Assembly (NCBI GenBank): GCA_030549495.1
Contig: JAUIRK010000007.1
Coordinates: forward strand, 310,001-374,000
Reading direction: 5' to 3'
DNA: 64,000 nt
Source: Nectonema munidae
Taxonomy: Eukaryota; Nematomorpha; Nectonematoida; Nectonematidae
Shown piece by piece: positions 1-13,000 of the stretch. The notes beneath the pieces are model-generated. The model was not told where the DNA came from. It saw only the letters and a program-made list of their open reading frames with translations, and made no database searches. A program made the translations under genes and the position numbers. The stretch's first letter is position 1. Each line of letters begins with the position of its first letter.

Positions 1-170
1 TGAGTGACGAGCAGGGGGAGAGATTCCATCAGGACATGAAGGAGATGGAAACCAGGTATCAAGGTCGCTGGAACGCAGTCATGATGGCTGACTACTGTTG
101 GAATCTGAAGAGAGAACTCCCTGCCGCTGAACATTCCAGGAGTTCGAAGAAACGGAAGTTCAAGCCCTGA
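1..170 (+). pseudogene. C-terminal fragment of a repeat-family protein (DEQGERFHQD type)
   Basis: The open frame from base 3 to the TGA at 168-170 reads SDEQGERFHQDMKEMETRYQ, then GRWN, MMADYCWNLKRE and a basic tail ending KKRKFKP. A second copy of the same C-terminus, with the same SDE.GER.HQD..ME.RY.GRWN core, lies at 40228-40563, so this is a dispersed family. From memory such proteins recur in large numbers in arthropod and cnidarian genomes, which suggests a transposable element, but I cannot name its superfamily. The fragment is cut by the window edge; its upstream part is not visible. Confidence 0.6.
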
Positions 171-1883
171 AATTTGAACAGTGGTGACGCAACATGCAAT
201 TTACTTGTACTTACCTTTATCAATGCCCACCATTCAGATGACAGTAATCGATGTTTCTATCATGTAATCAATAAATGTTGTTGGCAAAACAATTTTTTTC
301 TTAAAAACATGTTTAGGATGATATGTGTTGACAAAAATCAGCTGATAATGCCACAAAAATGTAATTGATTTTGTCACAAGATCTGATTTTTTCAAATCAA
401 CTTAGCACAAAAACCTGACCTGATGGAGAGAAACGGATGCCATTTCCTGATTCAGCAGTGCCAGAATACCCTAATTCACTTGTAGAAATCTAGACAACAT
501 TCAGAAAGTAAAAAATTGTTGACTATCTATTTATTTTTTAAATTTATAAATTTTTATTCAAAATAATGATGATGATGATGATGATGATATTCAAAATAAG
601 AAAATTTTTACTGAAAAAACTTATTTCCCGAATTACATAGCAATGGATAAGTTGCGTAACTTAAAATTTTCACATTAATGAAAATATTAAATTGAATGCG
701 TAGAGTTGACATCTTTTATTCACCTAAAATAAAAAAGAATCGACTAATGACTATAAATTTTAATTATATACTTTAAATATAAGTCTAATCGTTGTTACTA
801 AATTATCTTTCGATTATCTTCCTTATTTTTCAACAAAATAGTTTATCTTATAAAAAGGTGTAGATATAGTATAATACGAAAATTTAACCAAATTATGCAA
901 CCCTAATAACTAGCGTAACCAGAAATTACCTAGTACAAAATTAAGTTTATAATTGACAAAAAGTTACTATGTTGACTAAAAGATATTTCTAAGCATTTTA
1001 ATTAGTCTACCATACGCAGGGATGATTTTGGGGCGATTGCGAAATGTCAGATGAAATTGCGTAATCGAGTCCTGAAGACGGGTACGATCCCGTGACCCAA
1101 AATAAGGAAAAATTCCCACTACCCAAAATTGAAGAATGACGTAATAGCTCACACTTTGTTTTCGATTTGGTTGCAGATCCTGTAACATTTGAATGATGCA
1201 CATAATTCAAACTGTACTCACTAACACATAGGACCTTTTTAATTTTAACATTATACCATAGCACACATGGTGTATTAATTGTTACACAATTCATATTATG
1301 GCCTAACGAAATATTAAATTATTACATACACATATATATAAAACGCACACAAGTGCACCAACTAAGTCAAATTTTCTCTTTTCTTATTCTTCACGTAGAA
1401 GAGTCATTTAACAGAGATCCTTGGATACCAACGCGTACACTATCAAGAGTGAAGCTAAACAACGCTATTCAGAATGGACAAGCATCGAATTAGACTTCAA
1501 AAATTGTTTCATTTTACGCTTAACGTAACACATCCTACTTCATCCATTTTGAGGAAAAGAATGTTATTTCAACGATTGTACTGACTTTAAAAATTATTTT
1601 TAAATATTATTCTTTGTTTGTTTTATTCTGAATATAAGTTACCAAGGTTTTGAATTTTCTCTCTTACTCATATTCAATCTCTAAAAAAAAATGGAATTAA
1701 CAAAAAATAAACCGGAATGGGAAAAATCTTTAAACCGAAAATTATCACAATTAAGTCGTTATTCATATACTATATGCATCGTGTGATAGCAAGATACAGA
1801 GACTTCGCTTACTAGGGCATTTTAAATTTTGTTCGCGACATGAAAATCATATCAATTTAAGGAAAAAAGGACAAATAAGAAGA
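171..1883. other. Non-coding A+T-rich interval
   Basis: No exon could be supported here. A (GAT)n microsatellite lies at about 567-588. If the PHRF1-like gene continues past its PHD exon, its remaining exons would lie in or beyond this stretch, but none was recognised. The frames at 976-1294 are chance. Confidence 0.5.
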
Positions 1884-2541
1884 TTAAAAGTGATTACTAG
1901 TATTTTCATTACACTGAGAGCAAAACCAGTCATCGGGGGTCAATGTGGTCATGGGAGGTGACAAGCAATCCATATGGAAGCCTTTGTCACACCCGTCACA
2001 AAGTAAAAGAACATCTTCTCTATCTCCCAAATGACAAATTTCGCATAGAGTGTAGTCGTCATCAAAATCTACAATGCCATAACTAGAGTAGTCTGGATTT
2101 TCATTAAAGATATTCTTTTTGTCACAAAAAATCTAAAAAGGTCAAAAATGAATTAATGAACAAATTAGTGGATAATTGATCACTTTTTCTTTGATTTTTC
2201 GTTGCGAGTCGAGTGAATAAAGAAAATTGAATGATATTCTGTCAATGGGACAAGAATTAACATTGTAAGCCCATTCTTGAATGCATTCTAGGCAAAAGAT
2301 GTGATTACAACTTTCTGGTCGAGCAAGATCTTGTTTCAAGAAGTTAAGTAAACAGATGGAGCAAATTTCATCTGAATCGTTACTTGAGTTTGATGAAGTA
2401 GAAGTATTTGATAGATTATCTAAAAGAGATTTGTGCAAATTATATTAAAAGCCTTAAATCAAAGAACCTACCTCTTTCCTTAAGTTCAGAATCTGAAACT
2501 ATTGTCAAAAAGTTTTCTTCTTCGCTGTCAAAAAAATCCAT
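1884..2541 (-). CDS. PHRF1: RING finger plus PHD finger protein, PHRF1-like (partial or short)
   Basis: Three exons on the minus strand fit together in phase: 2472-2541 (from a possible ATG; the exon itself starts at 2544 after a TTTTTTCAG acceptor), 2184-2419 and 2132 down to about 1884. Exon 1 is acidic (MDFFDSEEENF). Exon 2 carries a C3HC4 RING finger: CSICLLNF, CNHIFCLECIQEW, NSCPIDR. Exon 3 carries a C4HC3 PHD finger: CEICHLGDRED, LLLCDGCDKGFHMDC, DDWFCSQC. RING directly followed by PHD, with these motifs, is the layout of PHRF1, a nuclear ubiquitin ligase that binds methylated histone H3. The family normally has a long tail after the PHD finger. Here a TAA at 1884-1886 follows within eight codons, so either the gene is short, or the exon ends earlier at one of several GTAAT-like donors and continues left. 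The true start is also uncertain. Confidence 0.8.
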
Positions 2542-2544
2542 AGA

Positions 2545-3734
2545 CTGAAAAAATAACTCAATTACATTTCAAAATTCTTCATTAAAGCATAATTAAAAAT
2601 GACTTCATTTGGAGGACGCTTTGACATGAAGTAAACTTTCTAAGGAATTTTTATTTCGTGTTTTCTTTGATATTTTTCATTTCTATTAATTAATTCCAAA
2701 AAATTAAAACGAAAATATTTTTAATGAAACCGATAACTTGAAAAGAACAAGTGTTATTCTAAAGAATAAAGTAATTTCAGATATAACCGATACTTGTCGC
2801 TTAAAGGTCAATTTAATAATAATAAAAACAGAAATAAAGAAAATGGCATTTCATGAGATGGGAAATCTTGGTTCAAAATTTTTTGTATGCACAATATATA
2901 TTAGATATAGGGCATAGGGTTTACCAGACACACAAAATATAGTTTAGGATGAACTCTATAACACTGACCTCAAGGCCCTCACAAGACAAGGTGAAGTTAC
3001 AGGTCAAAAGTGATTCATCAAAGAAATTTTTTTCAAAATGAGTGGTAAAAGATACAACAAATTCTTAAGTTGAATAGAGAAAAAAGCATTTCATTCTTTT
3101 TATTCAAAAGCAAAATATGGTGATACGAGGAGGAGGTAAATTTAAAATCTTAAGCATAAAAGAAGTTCGATGAGGAGGAAAAAATAGAAATTTAGGTTAG
3201 TCTAGATCATACCCCCTAGGATCGTTTCAAATTAAATATAATTAAAAAGAATGGCAATGAATTTAAAAGAATGTGATTATATTTTTAAAATGGATAAACC
3301 AATCGCACTCCATAATTGTGGGAAGCCGAATAGAAATAACGAAGTATATATTTATGAAGCTAAAACAAAAACATGGTCAAATTCAAATATTTTGAAAATA
3401 AATTTTTACTATTAAAAGTATTTTATAAATTACTTGGTTGAAATAGAGACTCTGTGAATTCAATAGAACTATCAATTTAACAATTTAATTGAAAAAACAG
3501 ACATTGCTTTAGTCTCCTAAAAACGAATAAATAAAACTTTAAATTTTCAGATTTTTATAATATTTAATAGTATTATTTAACTATATTGTACAAAATATAT
3601 TTTTCATAATATGATTAAATTTTCTTAACATTGTATATTTTTCAATAGAAATATCTAAGCACTATCGGACTTTTCTATATCCTTGCGAAATGCTTGAGTT
3701 TTTTCATATAGAACAATTTTTTATATCCAAGTAT
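2545..3734. other. Intergenic or 5' flank, nothing recognised
   Basis: A+T-rich sequence upstream of the PHRF1-like coding exons; it may hold the 5' UTR exon and promoter. I see no repeat or reading frame that I can support. Confidence 0.4.
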
Positions 3735-3930
3735 GGTTGGTTGGTTGGTTGGTTGGTTGGAGATATTAAAGCACTTTCAGCCGTAAGGCTATATGCTCGC
3801 ATTATGCTTAAGATGGTTAATCACAATTTTTGTGAATTTGTTTTTAGAGTTGGGAGCCTTGTGGATCGAACACCTGACCTTCAACTGTTAAGCTGAAAGG
3901 TATACCCTAAAAACCATTGAGGCTCATCCA
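3735..3930 (-). repeat. tRNA-derived SINE-like repeat, family A
   Basis: Read on the minus strand, a tRNA-like head has an A-box-like CCTCAATGGTTTTTAGGG and a B-box-like GTGTTCGATCCAC. The tail reads GCGAGCATATAGCCTTACGG, CTGAAAGTGCTTTAATATCTCC, and ends in (CCAA)n. The same tail recurs at 41955-42018 (other orientation) and the whole unit, more diverged, at 60740-60930. The head/tail layout and dispersed copies are what a SINE should show. Confidence 0.65.
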
Positions 3931-4798
3931 AGTATGGTAAAAATTGTAATGATGAAATTATTTATATATGATGCCAAATTGATTGTATATTAACATAAAA
4001 TTTAAAATTGATGAATATTCATAGTTTTAATCATAATTGTTTGTAAGCTTATACCAACATGGTACACATACATACATATATACTTATTTATATATTTTTA
4101 TATTCATGTACTTGTATTTTTGTACAGTATGATTTCCTGTTATAGTTATCAATGTAATATTGACATATTTTGAAATTTTTCTGATATCTTCACCTTTGTT
4201 CATTTATTTTATTCTTCCAGATTCGTATAAGAAACTCAGCGTTTTTGCAATTCCTCACAGGATGTATATACCAGCGGCTACCAAGCTTTTTACACACCTT
4301 TGCAGAACTCTCCATTATTTTTTTTACACAGTTTGGTTTTTGGATCTATATGTGTACTTTTTTTTTGATTCTGCTGAATAAATTCTTTCTTCTTCTCCTT
4401 CTTCTTGAAAAGGTATAAAGTTGAAGTTTGAAAAAATTGTAATGATTTAATTCAACCCGCTCGCACCCATCCTTTCGGATATCGTGGCCCGCTCGGAATG
4501 CTGAGTCCAAGTCTAACTGGACTTTCCATCCCACTAAACACCTATCGGCCCTTGTTACAAAAGAATAGCTATATCTTGTTATATATATTATTTTACAAGA
4601 ATTTTTGTGACAATATATAAATACAACTGAGTGAAAGATACAATCCTAACGCTCCCAATTTGGGAAACAAACTAATTGTCTAGTGATAGCTTGATTACTA
4701 ACCACGTAGAATCGGGTCGCTAGAGCACTACCTAACCGTAAAAACCTTTGAATTCTTCAGAGGAAGAAAACCAGGGTAAAAAACCGGCACTTGTAATG
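3931..4798. other. Intergenic stretch without genes
   Basis: A+T-rich, with a pyrimidine-rich run at about 4384-4409 and poly-T tracts. Nothing coding is supported. Confidence 0.4.
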
Positions 4799-4871
4799 AT
4801 TTGTCTTGCGAATTTAGGTTGTAACCTGCGTTGTGGCCGCAGTAACCCGGGTTCGAATCCTGTTCACCGCA
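4799..4871 (+). pseudogene. tRNA-His(GTG)-like pseudogene
   Basis: The 3' two-thirds matches animal tRNA-His. It has a perfect anticodon stem CTGCG/CGCAG with 7-nt loop TTGTGGC (anticodon GTG), then a T-arm with B box GGGTTCGAATCC and an acceptor-like end TTCACCGC. The 5' acceptor strand and D-arm do not pair with it, so the gene looks truncated or decayed. It could also be the head of a tRNA-His-derived SINE. Confidence 0.6.
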
Positions 4872-5008
4872 AAATATTTTTCAATGTCGTTTTATTAGAT
4901 AAACCTTATATTGTATAATTTTTTTAACTTTATAACAATTTTTGAATATATATTTTGTTATATAAAAAAACTCCATTTTATTATAAAGATTTTCATGGTA
5001 GTTAGTAA

Positions 5009-5294
5009 CAGTGCCGGTTTAACATAGTAGCAGGTGCTACTGGCTCCGCACTTTACAAGGGACCCGCGCTTAGTTGAAAAAATTTTTTCTTTGACTTTTT
5101 GTAATATCTTTTAGTTTTCTTCAATTGTTCTTTTATATTTCCTCCTTAAAATAAATTTTTCCTCTTGAATTTTGTGGTTTTTCTCTTTTTTGTGGAATCT
5201 AGATCAATTTTTTTAAAAAATTTTTACTTCCTGAATATCATTTGTAATTTTAATCGATCTGCTACAGACCCCGCACTTGGTAGATCCGGCACTG
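5009..5294. mobile_element. Non-autonomous DNA transposon (MITE) with CAGTGCCGG ends
   Basis: The 286-bp unit begins CAGTGCCGGTTTAAC and ends, read inverted, CAGTGCCGGATCTACC. A second inverted match, CTCCGCACTTTAC.AGGG.CCCGCG against the inverted right-end AAGTGCGGGGTC, lies just inside. Both flanks carry AGTAA next to the ends, a possible target duplication. The CAGTGCCGG start is common in hAT-type or related non-autonomous elements; the superfamily is an inference. Confidence 0.6.
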
Positions 5295-6199
5295 AGTAAG
5301 AAGGGAAATTTCTAAAGCACTTCCAGCGGGGGCTGATATGCTTGCAAGTCTGTAAAGTAAGAATTTTTAAGTTGTGGGTCTTTTTGAAGTAGAAAATCCA
5401 AACCCAAGAGGTTTTCATAAATGTGGACTCTATGCTATTTTGTAGAATGTATTTATTTTTTATTATTTTGTAGGAGGTCTGGAAAAAATATGAGACTCAG
5501 TCAAAAATTTACATCTATATTTTTTCCCACAAAAAATTTTTTCTATGAAGCAATATAAAAATTTATTAGCTAAAAATTTTTCATTTAGGTCATTCATAAG
5601 GCCTAAAAATATAAAATAAGAAAAATTATTTTTTCAAAATTTGGTAAAAAATAGTGTATATACCATTTTTACACAGTAAGATTTGGGAAAAAACTAAGAA
5701 TTTAAAAGCTCGAAAAGTATTAAGACCATTTTTTTAGATAAAACAAAATTGAGAACACATCTTAAAATTTGCTACTTTCTAAAAATTTCCAAATATTGTT
5801 TGTTGTTTTTATAAAATTTTTGGTTTTTCTCATAAAGGAAATACTATTTCATACTTTGAACCTTTAGTTTTAAATTTTCAACCATGTAAAGTCATCCTAG
5901 GGTAAAAAACGTATAAAGTATTTTTGGAGTAATTACCAATGGATTTGCAGAATATGTAGAAGTATCACAACAATTTTTATTTATATAAAACAAGAAAGTA
6001 AAGTATAAAAAGGTTTATACAATATTCAAAAATAAAAGACAAAAACATAATATATTGGCATCTAAAGCATACAAAACTAGCATGATTTTTAAATATAAAT
6101 CCAGTATATTGTTCTATGTTTGCAGTTTTGAACAGAATAAAATCCTTGTGATGAAGAAGACTGAGTTATTTCTTCAAAACTATAAAAAGAAAAGTGATC
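5295..6199. other. Intergenic A+T-rich stretch
   Basis: Long T- and A-rich runs with no supported exon. It leads into a decayed piggyBac copy to the right and may be its degraded 3' flank. Confidence 0.35.
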
Positions 6200-7450
6200 T
6201 TACATTACTCAAGGAACCTCAGTTTGATGTTGCCGTATTGATTCTTCAACCATGTTAAGACATAGATCACTAATAAAATGTTTTTCCCACTTTTTTTTGA
6301 TACTAGGAAAGAAAGTGAAATCGTTTTTGTAAGAAATGGTCCAGCTATTCAAAATATTCATATTTAGGTAGTTTGGAAATAGACCAATATGCCATCTTCT
6401 AGATTGTCTGTAATAAGTATATTCCTTTAACATTTTATTTGCTGTGTCTACCTACACCTCCTTTATATTTATTATAGAGAACAATTGTTTCTATTTTATG
6501 TTGTTGTTCTAAAGTTACTATGTTTTCTAAATGTTGACTAGATAAAACATACGAGACTTTAAAAATTTTTGGCATGCTTTTGAGGTATAATGCAGTCAAT
6601 GAAGCATCAGATTAATATAAAAATGTACTTTTACATTCATTTAATTTTAACCCTTTTGAATGTCGTGGTCTTATAATATAAGGGATAAAATAGACCTAAC
6701 TGTCCTTAATATGGTAATATTTTTTTGGTTGCACAAGCAAAAAGATTATGGGACATGAAAAATCTGTCTACAATTACACAGGTACCAGATGGAACCTCAA
6801 TTTCTGTTACCATCATTTTGACTAAGCTATTGCCACTAAATTATCTAGTTTCACTTAGTCCTGTAAAATAAATTGCAGGGTTTAATATATAGAAAGAAGA
6901 CGCATCGTTAAAATGATATACCCCATAATGGCCAAGTTTAAATGGATCATAAATTTTAAATTGCCATTTATCCCTAAATTTTAAAAACTGTCCATCTATT
7001 GTAATATATTACCGCGGTACGTAATATTTAAAAAATTTTTACTAAAATGTTCACATAGAAGTCGAATAGGAGAAAATTCATAGTTTACATTTCTGTTTCT
7101 TCTCTTATTAAAATAAATTAAAATCGTTATAAACCTCATGTCATTGAAGCGACTAGAAAATATTCTCCAAAATTATCTGAAAACAGGTACTTAAAATCAA
7201 TACACAGATTTTATGCTTGTCACATAAAAGCTATAAATCCCACGTAAGCAAGATAATTTATTTCAAATCGTTCATAGCTATACTTTAAGTTACTTATTTT
7301 AGGATAGAACTTCTATAAAAATCATTGTTAGTACAGTAGAAGAAAAACATTAAAAAAAAGCTTACATATAATTATCATTCAGGTTAGCAAAAATAGATCC
7401 AAAAATCTGTTGAATAATTTCTTTAGTTAAAAACATCTGAAAAATTTGAA
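6200..7450 (-). pseudogene. Decayed piggyBac-like transposase (copy 1)
   Basis: On the minus strand, broken frames read in piggyBac order. They run FNDMRFITI and SPIRLLCEHF, then YITIDGQFLKFRDKWQFK (first catalytic Asp region), and FKLGHYGVYHFNDASSFYIL. GTCVIVDRFFMSHNLF (second Asp region) follows, and the C-terminal part is SRRWHIGLF..LNMNILNSW and KKHFISDLCLNMVEE. Several stops and frameshifts show it is dead. No terminal repeats were found. The 5' limit is approximate. Confidence 0.65.
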
Positions 7451-8469
7451 TTGATGTTCACAAAGCTTCAGCACCATTTTTCGAATGTTTAGGTTTTATG
7501 ATATATCTCAAACATTTCGTCTTCCTGGTCGACCTTGATTCAGTCTTCTAGGTGTTTAAAAGTATTCTGTTCCATCTGGAGCTACAAGTTAATCTGAAAT
7601 GAAATTTTCTTCAGTCAGTCGATGAGTGAGTGTAGTTAGAAATTTTAAGAGCTTGAAAAACTTAACATTAGGCAAATGTTTCCAGAAAATGTTTATTGAT
7701 GATCAGAAGAATAAAAACAAAGGAAGAATGAATTAATGATGAGGATAAAAATATCATAGAATAAACCAATATTATTTCATAACCATGTTTATTTACATCT
7801 TTTATGCCAGCATGCAGCTTCACACATTTTACATAAGAAAATCCTCTTTTTATTCACATATACTCCACATATGTGACGAATGATGAAAATGCGCATACAA
7901 AAGAACCGATATAGGATTACACACACAAAAACAGATAATTGCGCATATTCTTTCTAGATAAAATAAAATTATTTTCATAAAATTTTGACGTTTTTCACTA
8001 AAAAATTAAGACTTAACCCCATCTATACAATTTATTAAAACATGAAAGATGTCAAAATTATTTTATATAAGGCAAATAATACTTTTTTGCATAAAAAAAC
8101 TAATAAAACGATTGTTATAACAAGTTAAAAACCAGAAATTTGATAACTCAAAATATTTATTCGTATAAAATATTTTTTAAGTGGATTATACATAAAATAA
8201 ATTTAGAATAATATATATGGAATTTTTTGCCAATAGCTCGTACTTAAAAGTAAATGTGTAATAATATAATTGTAGAGTATTTTTAAAATGTTAAAATCTT
8301 TTGTTTATCATTAATGGTTACACACGAAAGCAACTTTGATTAGTCTTTGTTGAAACCATGCTACACTACAAGTATTATTTTTCTAATATAAATGAAAAAT
8401 GATTATTTCTGTCTATTTTCTCAACAAAATATTATATTTGCTGTGATTGATATAGTTTATACAAATAAA
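7451..8469. other. Intergenic stretch with a short LINE 3'-tail fragment
   Basis: Mostly A+T-rich and featureless. At 8318-8350 ATGGTTACACACGAAAGCAA, then CTTTGATTAGTCTTTG, matches the 3' tail of the LINE copies at 19560-19605 and 42900-42945, so a tiny tail fragment of that family sits here. Confidence 0.45.
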
Positions 8470-9060
8470 TGAATTCTTCTTCTTTAGACAGTTTTCTTTT
8501 AGTTTGTTTTGAAGATGCAACAAACTCAAGTGTTCCACTGATATGTGTGACAAGAGAATAGTAGACTTTCCTTTTTGAAGACGTGCTTTTTTTTCATCAA
8601 TAAGATTGCAAGATTATATGTATTAAAAAAGTTATCACGACAAAATTTCTTAACTTGAGCTTTTGGACTAAATCTAAAACTACTTTTGTATTTGGTTTTT
8701 TCGGGAGCTTGATCAGGTAACTTTCCCGTATAAACATCTCAGGGGTGGTTTGTTTAGATATAACATAAAACCGAAGCTAATTCCATAATTAGCTAGCTTA
8801 GAGGGAATATATTACTTTATTGGGCATCGCTAAGAAAAACCACAATTGTTCATTTATGGCTATATTTTCGTAAGGTGTAAATAAAGTTTGCAAATTTTGA
8901 AAGCAAGTTCCCCATAATTTTCTAATTAAATAATTTAAATACACTTTCAAAGTCATTTCTTACTGCTTCACAATGAATATTTTTAGACCTAAATTTTCCT
9001 TGAATATTTCGGATATTAGCGCTTTGTTCTATTCGAATCGGAATAGCTATCACTATCTTC
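8470..9060 (-). pseudogene. Decayed piggyBac-like transposase (copy 2)
   Basis: Broken minus-strand frames give FTPYENIAINEQLWFF (first Asp region, Asp replaced by Asn), then LYGKLPDQAPEK-like sequence, and VKKFCRDNFFNTYNLAILLM (second catalytic Asp in DNFF) with KKKHVFKKE. These match the central catalytic core of piggyBac transposases in order. N- and C-terminal parts and ends are not visible. It is distinct from copy 1, since the same domains appear twice. Confidence 0.6.
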
Positions 9061-9329
9061 TATAATAAATCAATGTAATATAGTGTAACTCATATGCATA
9101 ATAATATGAAGTTTTTTTGAAATTCAATCTATTTCAATAATAATGAAATTTATTTCACTGTAAAAAGAGAGCAGAGTGAAAATATGAAACTTTTATCGAT
9201 ATATTTTATTATATTGCAATTTGACATCTTTATAATATTTTACTATTTTATGTGAAAATATATTTAATTTTATTTATTAATAAACACCAACAATTTTCTG
9301 AGTTAACTCATTTATCAAAGTTCTATATA

Positions 9330-9481
9330 AAGAAATAAATCCATTTTTGTGAAATCCCAAATATCCGAATTTTCGCGTATCTGAAAAACTGACATGCCCA
9401 CGTAAAGAAAGAAAAAACCTAAGATATCAGAAGAATTTCTAGTTCTCCGAACCAGTTTGGATACTTAAGGTTCTACTGTAA
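9330..9481 (-). repeat. pogo/Tigger-like terminal fragment
   Basis: Read on the minus strand from about 9481 the sequence begins CAGTAGAACCTTAAGTATCC and goes on to a TTCGGATAT-rich end. This is typical of the end of a pogo/Tigger-type element, which start CAGT..(A/T)CC and insert at TA. The opposite end was not found. Confidence 0.4.
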
Positions 9482-10083
9482 TTATTAATTAAGAATAAAA
9501 TAAAATTTTCACTTAATTTATTGATTTTTTTATATTCAACTTTGATAAAAAAATTTAAACTCGGAAACTAGTAGTTGTTTATTGATAAATAAAGTGTTAT
9601 TTTTTCTTGTTCTATAATATTTTTTGAAAAGTAAATGAGCACAACTGTCAATCAAATTATTTGTAAATATTTTATTCTATTTGCGTATTAAGTAGCAATT
9701 AACAATGGATTATTATTATTATACGCAAAATAAAATGGGTGAAGTTTTACAAAAGGGTAAAAAATGTAATTATGAATTTAATTTTTGATACGCGGTTTTA
9801 CAAATTGAAGAATAGAATAAATAGTTTATAAAAGTTCAAAAATCCAAATTGATGAAAAATTACAGAAAGATGATAAAACTAGAGTTTTCAACGAAATTCA
9901 ACTTTTCATCTATTCAAAATCTCTAATTTTGTTTCAATCAATTTAAAAGTCAAAACTTTTTTTCTGTTAAAAAAACAAATTACAATAATTAAATTATCGA
10001 AAAAAAATCAAAAATACATGACAAATTTTAGGGATTTATTTGAAAAAACTTTACAAAATATTTTTACAAAGAGAAGAGATGTT

Positions 10084-13000
10084 TTATCTTCTAACAGGTC
10101 CACCTCTTCCTCTTGGCCCACCTCGACCTCTTCCTCTTCCGCCTCTAGGAAATGTACGGGATCCGATTCTTGATTTAGCGCCACGAGCACGAGCTGAAAA
10201 TGAAAATAAAACAAATTTAGTTTAATTCAAAAATATAGGAACGTAAAAGTATATAGTGAAAGTAGTGTTGGCAGGCAAAAGAAACAGAAGAGCTGTATTG
10301 TAGTCTCATTTCGGAGCTCTTAATTTAGTTCTTAAAACATGATGCAACTTAACCAATATTTAGATGCATATTTGAAATCATTTAAAACTCATATGAGCAG
10401 AGACCAAAATAATATTAAAAAAAAATTTAACTTTCTATGTTAAAATTCTACCTCTAATATATTTGACAAAAACTCTAATAAAAAAACTATCTTTTCTTAC
10501 CCGCGATTAACCCCATCTGCTCACTGATAACCATGTTACTTATTGCAATTTTCAGTCTATATAGTATTAATGATGGCGCGAATAATATATATAGTATTTG
10601 AATACTAATTGTTTGCATGTCTCCCATTGACGTGGTCAGTTTTTGTAACCTGTCTTTGCAATGTTCTCTTTTTTTGACATTTTCTTTTTCATCATTTCAA
10701 AATGTACATATAAGGTGTCCCAAAATAATGTATACTCTTTGAATCGCAATAACTTCTTAAATTTATTCATTTTGACTATACAATCAAAAATTTTGAAAAT
10801 AAAAACCACAAAAACAAAAAATTAATTTCAATAAAAGATGCATTGGGCAACTTCATAATCCTTATAAAATGATTGGTTGGCATTAAATGCGAAAATGAGT
10901 TACCATTATGTTCAATACACTTCTCATATCGTGAAGAAATGGACCTACAAACGTCCAGCAAGATTTCATATGATATTTGAGCACATTTTTCTTTAATTGT
11001 TAATTTTATTTCAGCAATTGTTTAAGGTTTCTTGCGGTAAACCTTGCATTTTAGAAACCACCACAAAAAGAAATCCAAGTGTGTAAAATTTTGGATCAAT
11101 GTGGGTACTCAACTTTCCAGCTTCTTCCAATCCATTTATTTTGCATGTCTTCATCCAAATAAGTTCCTACATCTTGGTAAAATAGGGAAGGTGCAGTGTC
11201 TTGATAGAAGTAGAAATCGGTAACTCCACATTTATCTTTTAAGCGTAGCATAACAAATTCTTGTAACATATTTAACCCAAAAACTGTGCTTTCGAAAAAG
11301 AATGGTCCAATAAGCCTTCTGACTGTTAATCCACGCCACACAGTGATTGCAGACAAATTAAAATGACGTTCCATTATAAAATGAGGATTTTATAGTGCCC
11401 AGTAACTAAAATTAAGCTTATTAAGCCATACAACATTGCAGGTCTAACCATCGTTTTATAAACGTTTCCTTTTAGCTTTATCGACATTTTTCTGCCACAG
11501 ATTACTCCCGACACATCACGCAAATTTTTTCAACCTCATTGAATTCTTCTATTTATTTCAACATCTTCTTTGCCATTTTCCATCATGGTTGAGCCATCAT
11601 GATATTTGAAACTTTTCACAATTTTATATCAACTGCCCTTCTAGCTTTATACTTCTGCCATTTTTTTGCCATTTCTTCATCGACATCCTTTCCATTCATT
11701 ACTAAATATTCTGTTTTAACTTTACTAATTTTCTAAAACGAGTTCAGATGCACGAAGTAAGCATGGTTTTATCAAAGATTCTCCAAAATCATGACTCTTT
11801 TTACTCATTGTGATCAGTATGGTTATTTCATAAGAAGCTTCAACAGCTTTCGAGTTTTGTTGTAGAAATAAAGTTTGACCATCCAACGTGACTTTCTTCA
11901 ATGATTGCCGTTTAGTTTTGAAAAATTCGCCTGGTTTATCTGCAAGCGTAGGATGTGTTGTTTTCAAGTGACGCTCTAAGCGTGAGGGTCTCATTCCAAC
12001 ATTGTTCAAATTTTTATATCAGGTAACGCATGAGAAACCTCCATCTCCCGTTTTTGAAGAGATTCAAATCCGTATCTAAGATAATCATGATACTTTCTTT
12101 TTTTTGGAACTGATCAAAGTGATAATATTTTTGACATATCAGGAATAGATTTAACCCTTAAGAACATCTTAAAAAGTATTAAAATCACAAAATTTCAATA
12201 AAATTTAGGTAAAAAATCAAAAAATGAGAATTAGAAACTCAAAACTTATAATTTTTCTTTGATAAGTTAGGTTTTTACTTTATTTTTCCTAATTTTTTCA
12301 TCTTTGTTATTCATATACTAAATTTTGATACCTTGCCTTAACGTCATGACCAGCGTATCATAAATGAAACCCCTTATAATTCAGCATTTATGAAAAATTA
12401 AGAGGGTTTTGTGATATATTGTCTTTTTTCAAAACATTTCATTATAGATTGCCTTTTGAATTTTTTGATCTAAAACTTCTTTAGTTAGAAAAATCTTTGA
12501 CTTAGGACTTTTTGGTATAGTTTCTGGGCCTACCCGGTTGACTATTCACGCTACTCTAGGAGGAGCGCCCCACAGGTTAAAAATCGCTGATCTACATCTT
12601 GATTTCTAACCTTCGATGCAATTAATGAAACATATATACCATTTTTACTTCTAAATTGTAATTTTATAATTTGTCATTTTTAAGTCCTAAATTGTCTTTT
12701 TTCAATTTTATTTTGTATTTTAGAAAGAATGTTTAGAATTGAAAAAGGCAATTTAGAATCTAGAAAAGATAATAAGTAAAAATGGTATATATCACTATTA
12801 GTTGCAAATTCATAAATATCTAATGATTTGAAAAAGGTAGTTTGAATGATGAAAAGGAATTACAATGAATTTACATATCTGTATTTTAGAATGTTTTATC
12901 TATATCATCAGTTGCAACATTTCTTAAGTTTCAGTTCGCTGATTTAGATGAGTTGTAAAAAATAACAAAAAAAAATACATATTTAAATAAATATTGTTCA

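Noticed and set aside
3735-3765. (TTGG)n as an independent microsatellite
   Set aside because: It is the tail of a minus-strand SINE; another copy shows the same CCAA-rich end.
4799-4871. Functional tRNA-His gene
   Set aside because: The anticodon and T arms fit but the acceptor and D arms do not pair.
10008-10214. Acidic Glu-rich minus-strand frame
   Set aside because: It is the wrong frame of SNRPD1 exon 4; the RG-repeat frame joins exon 3 in phase.
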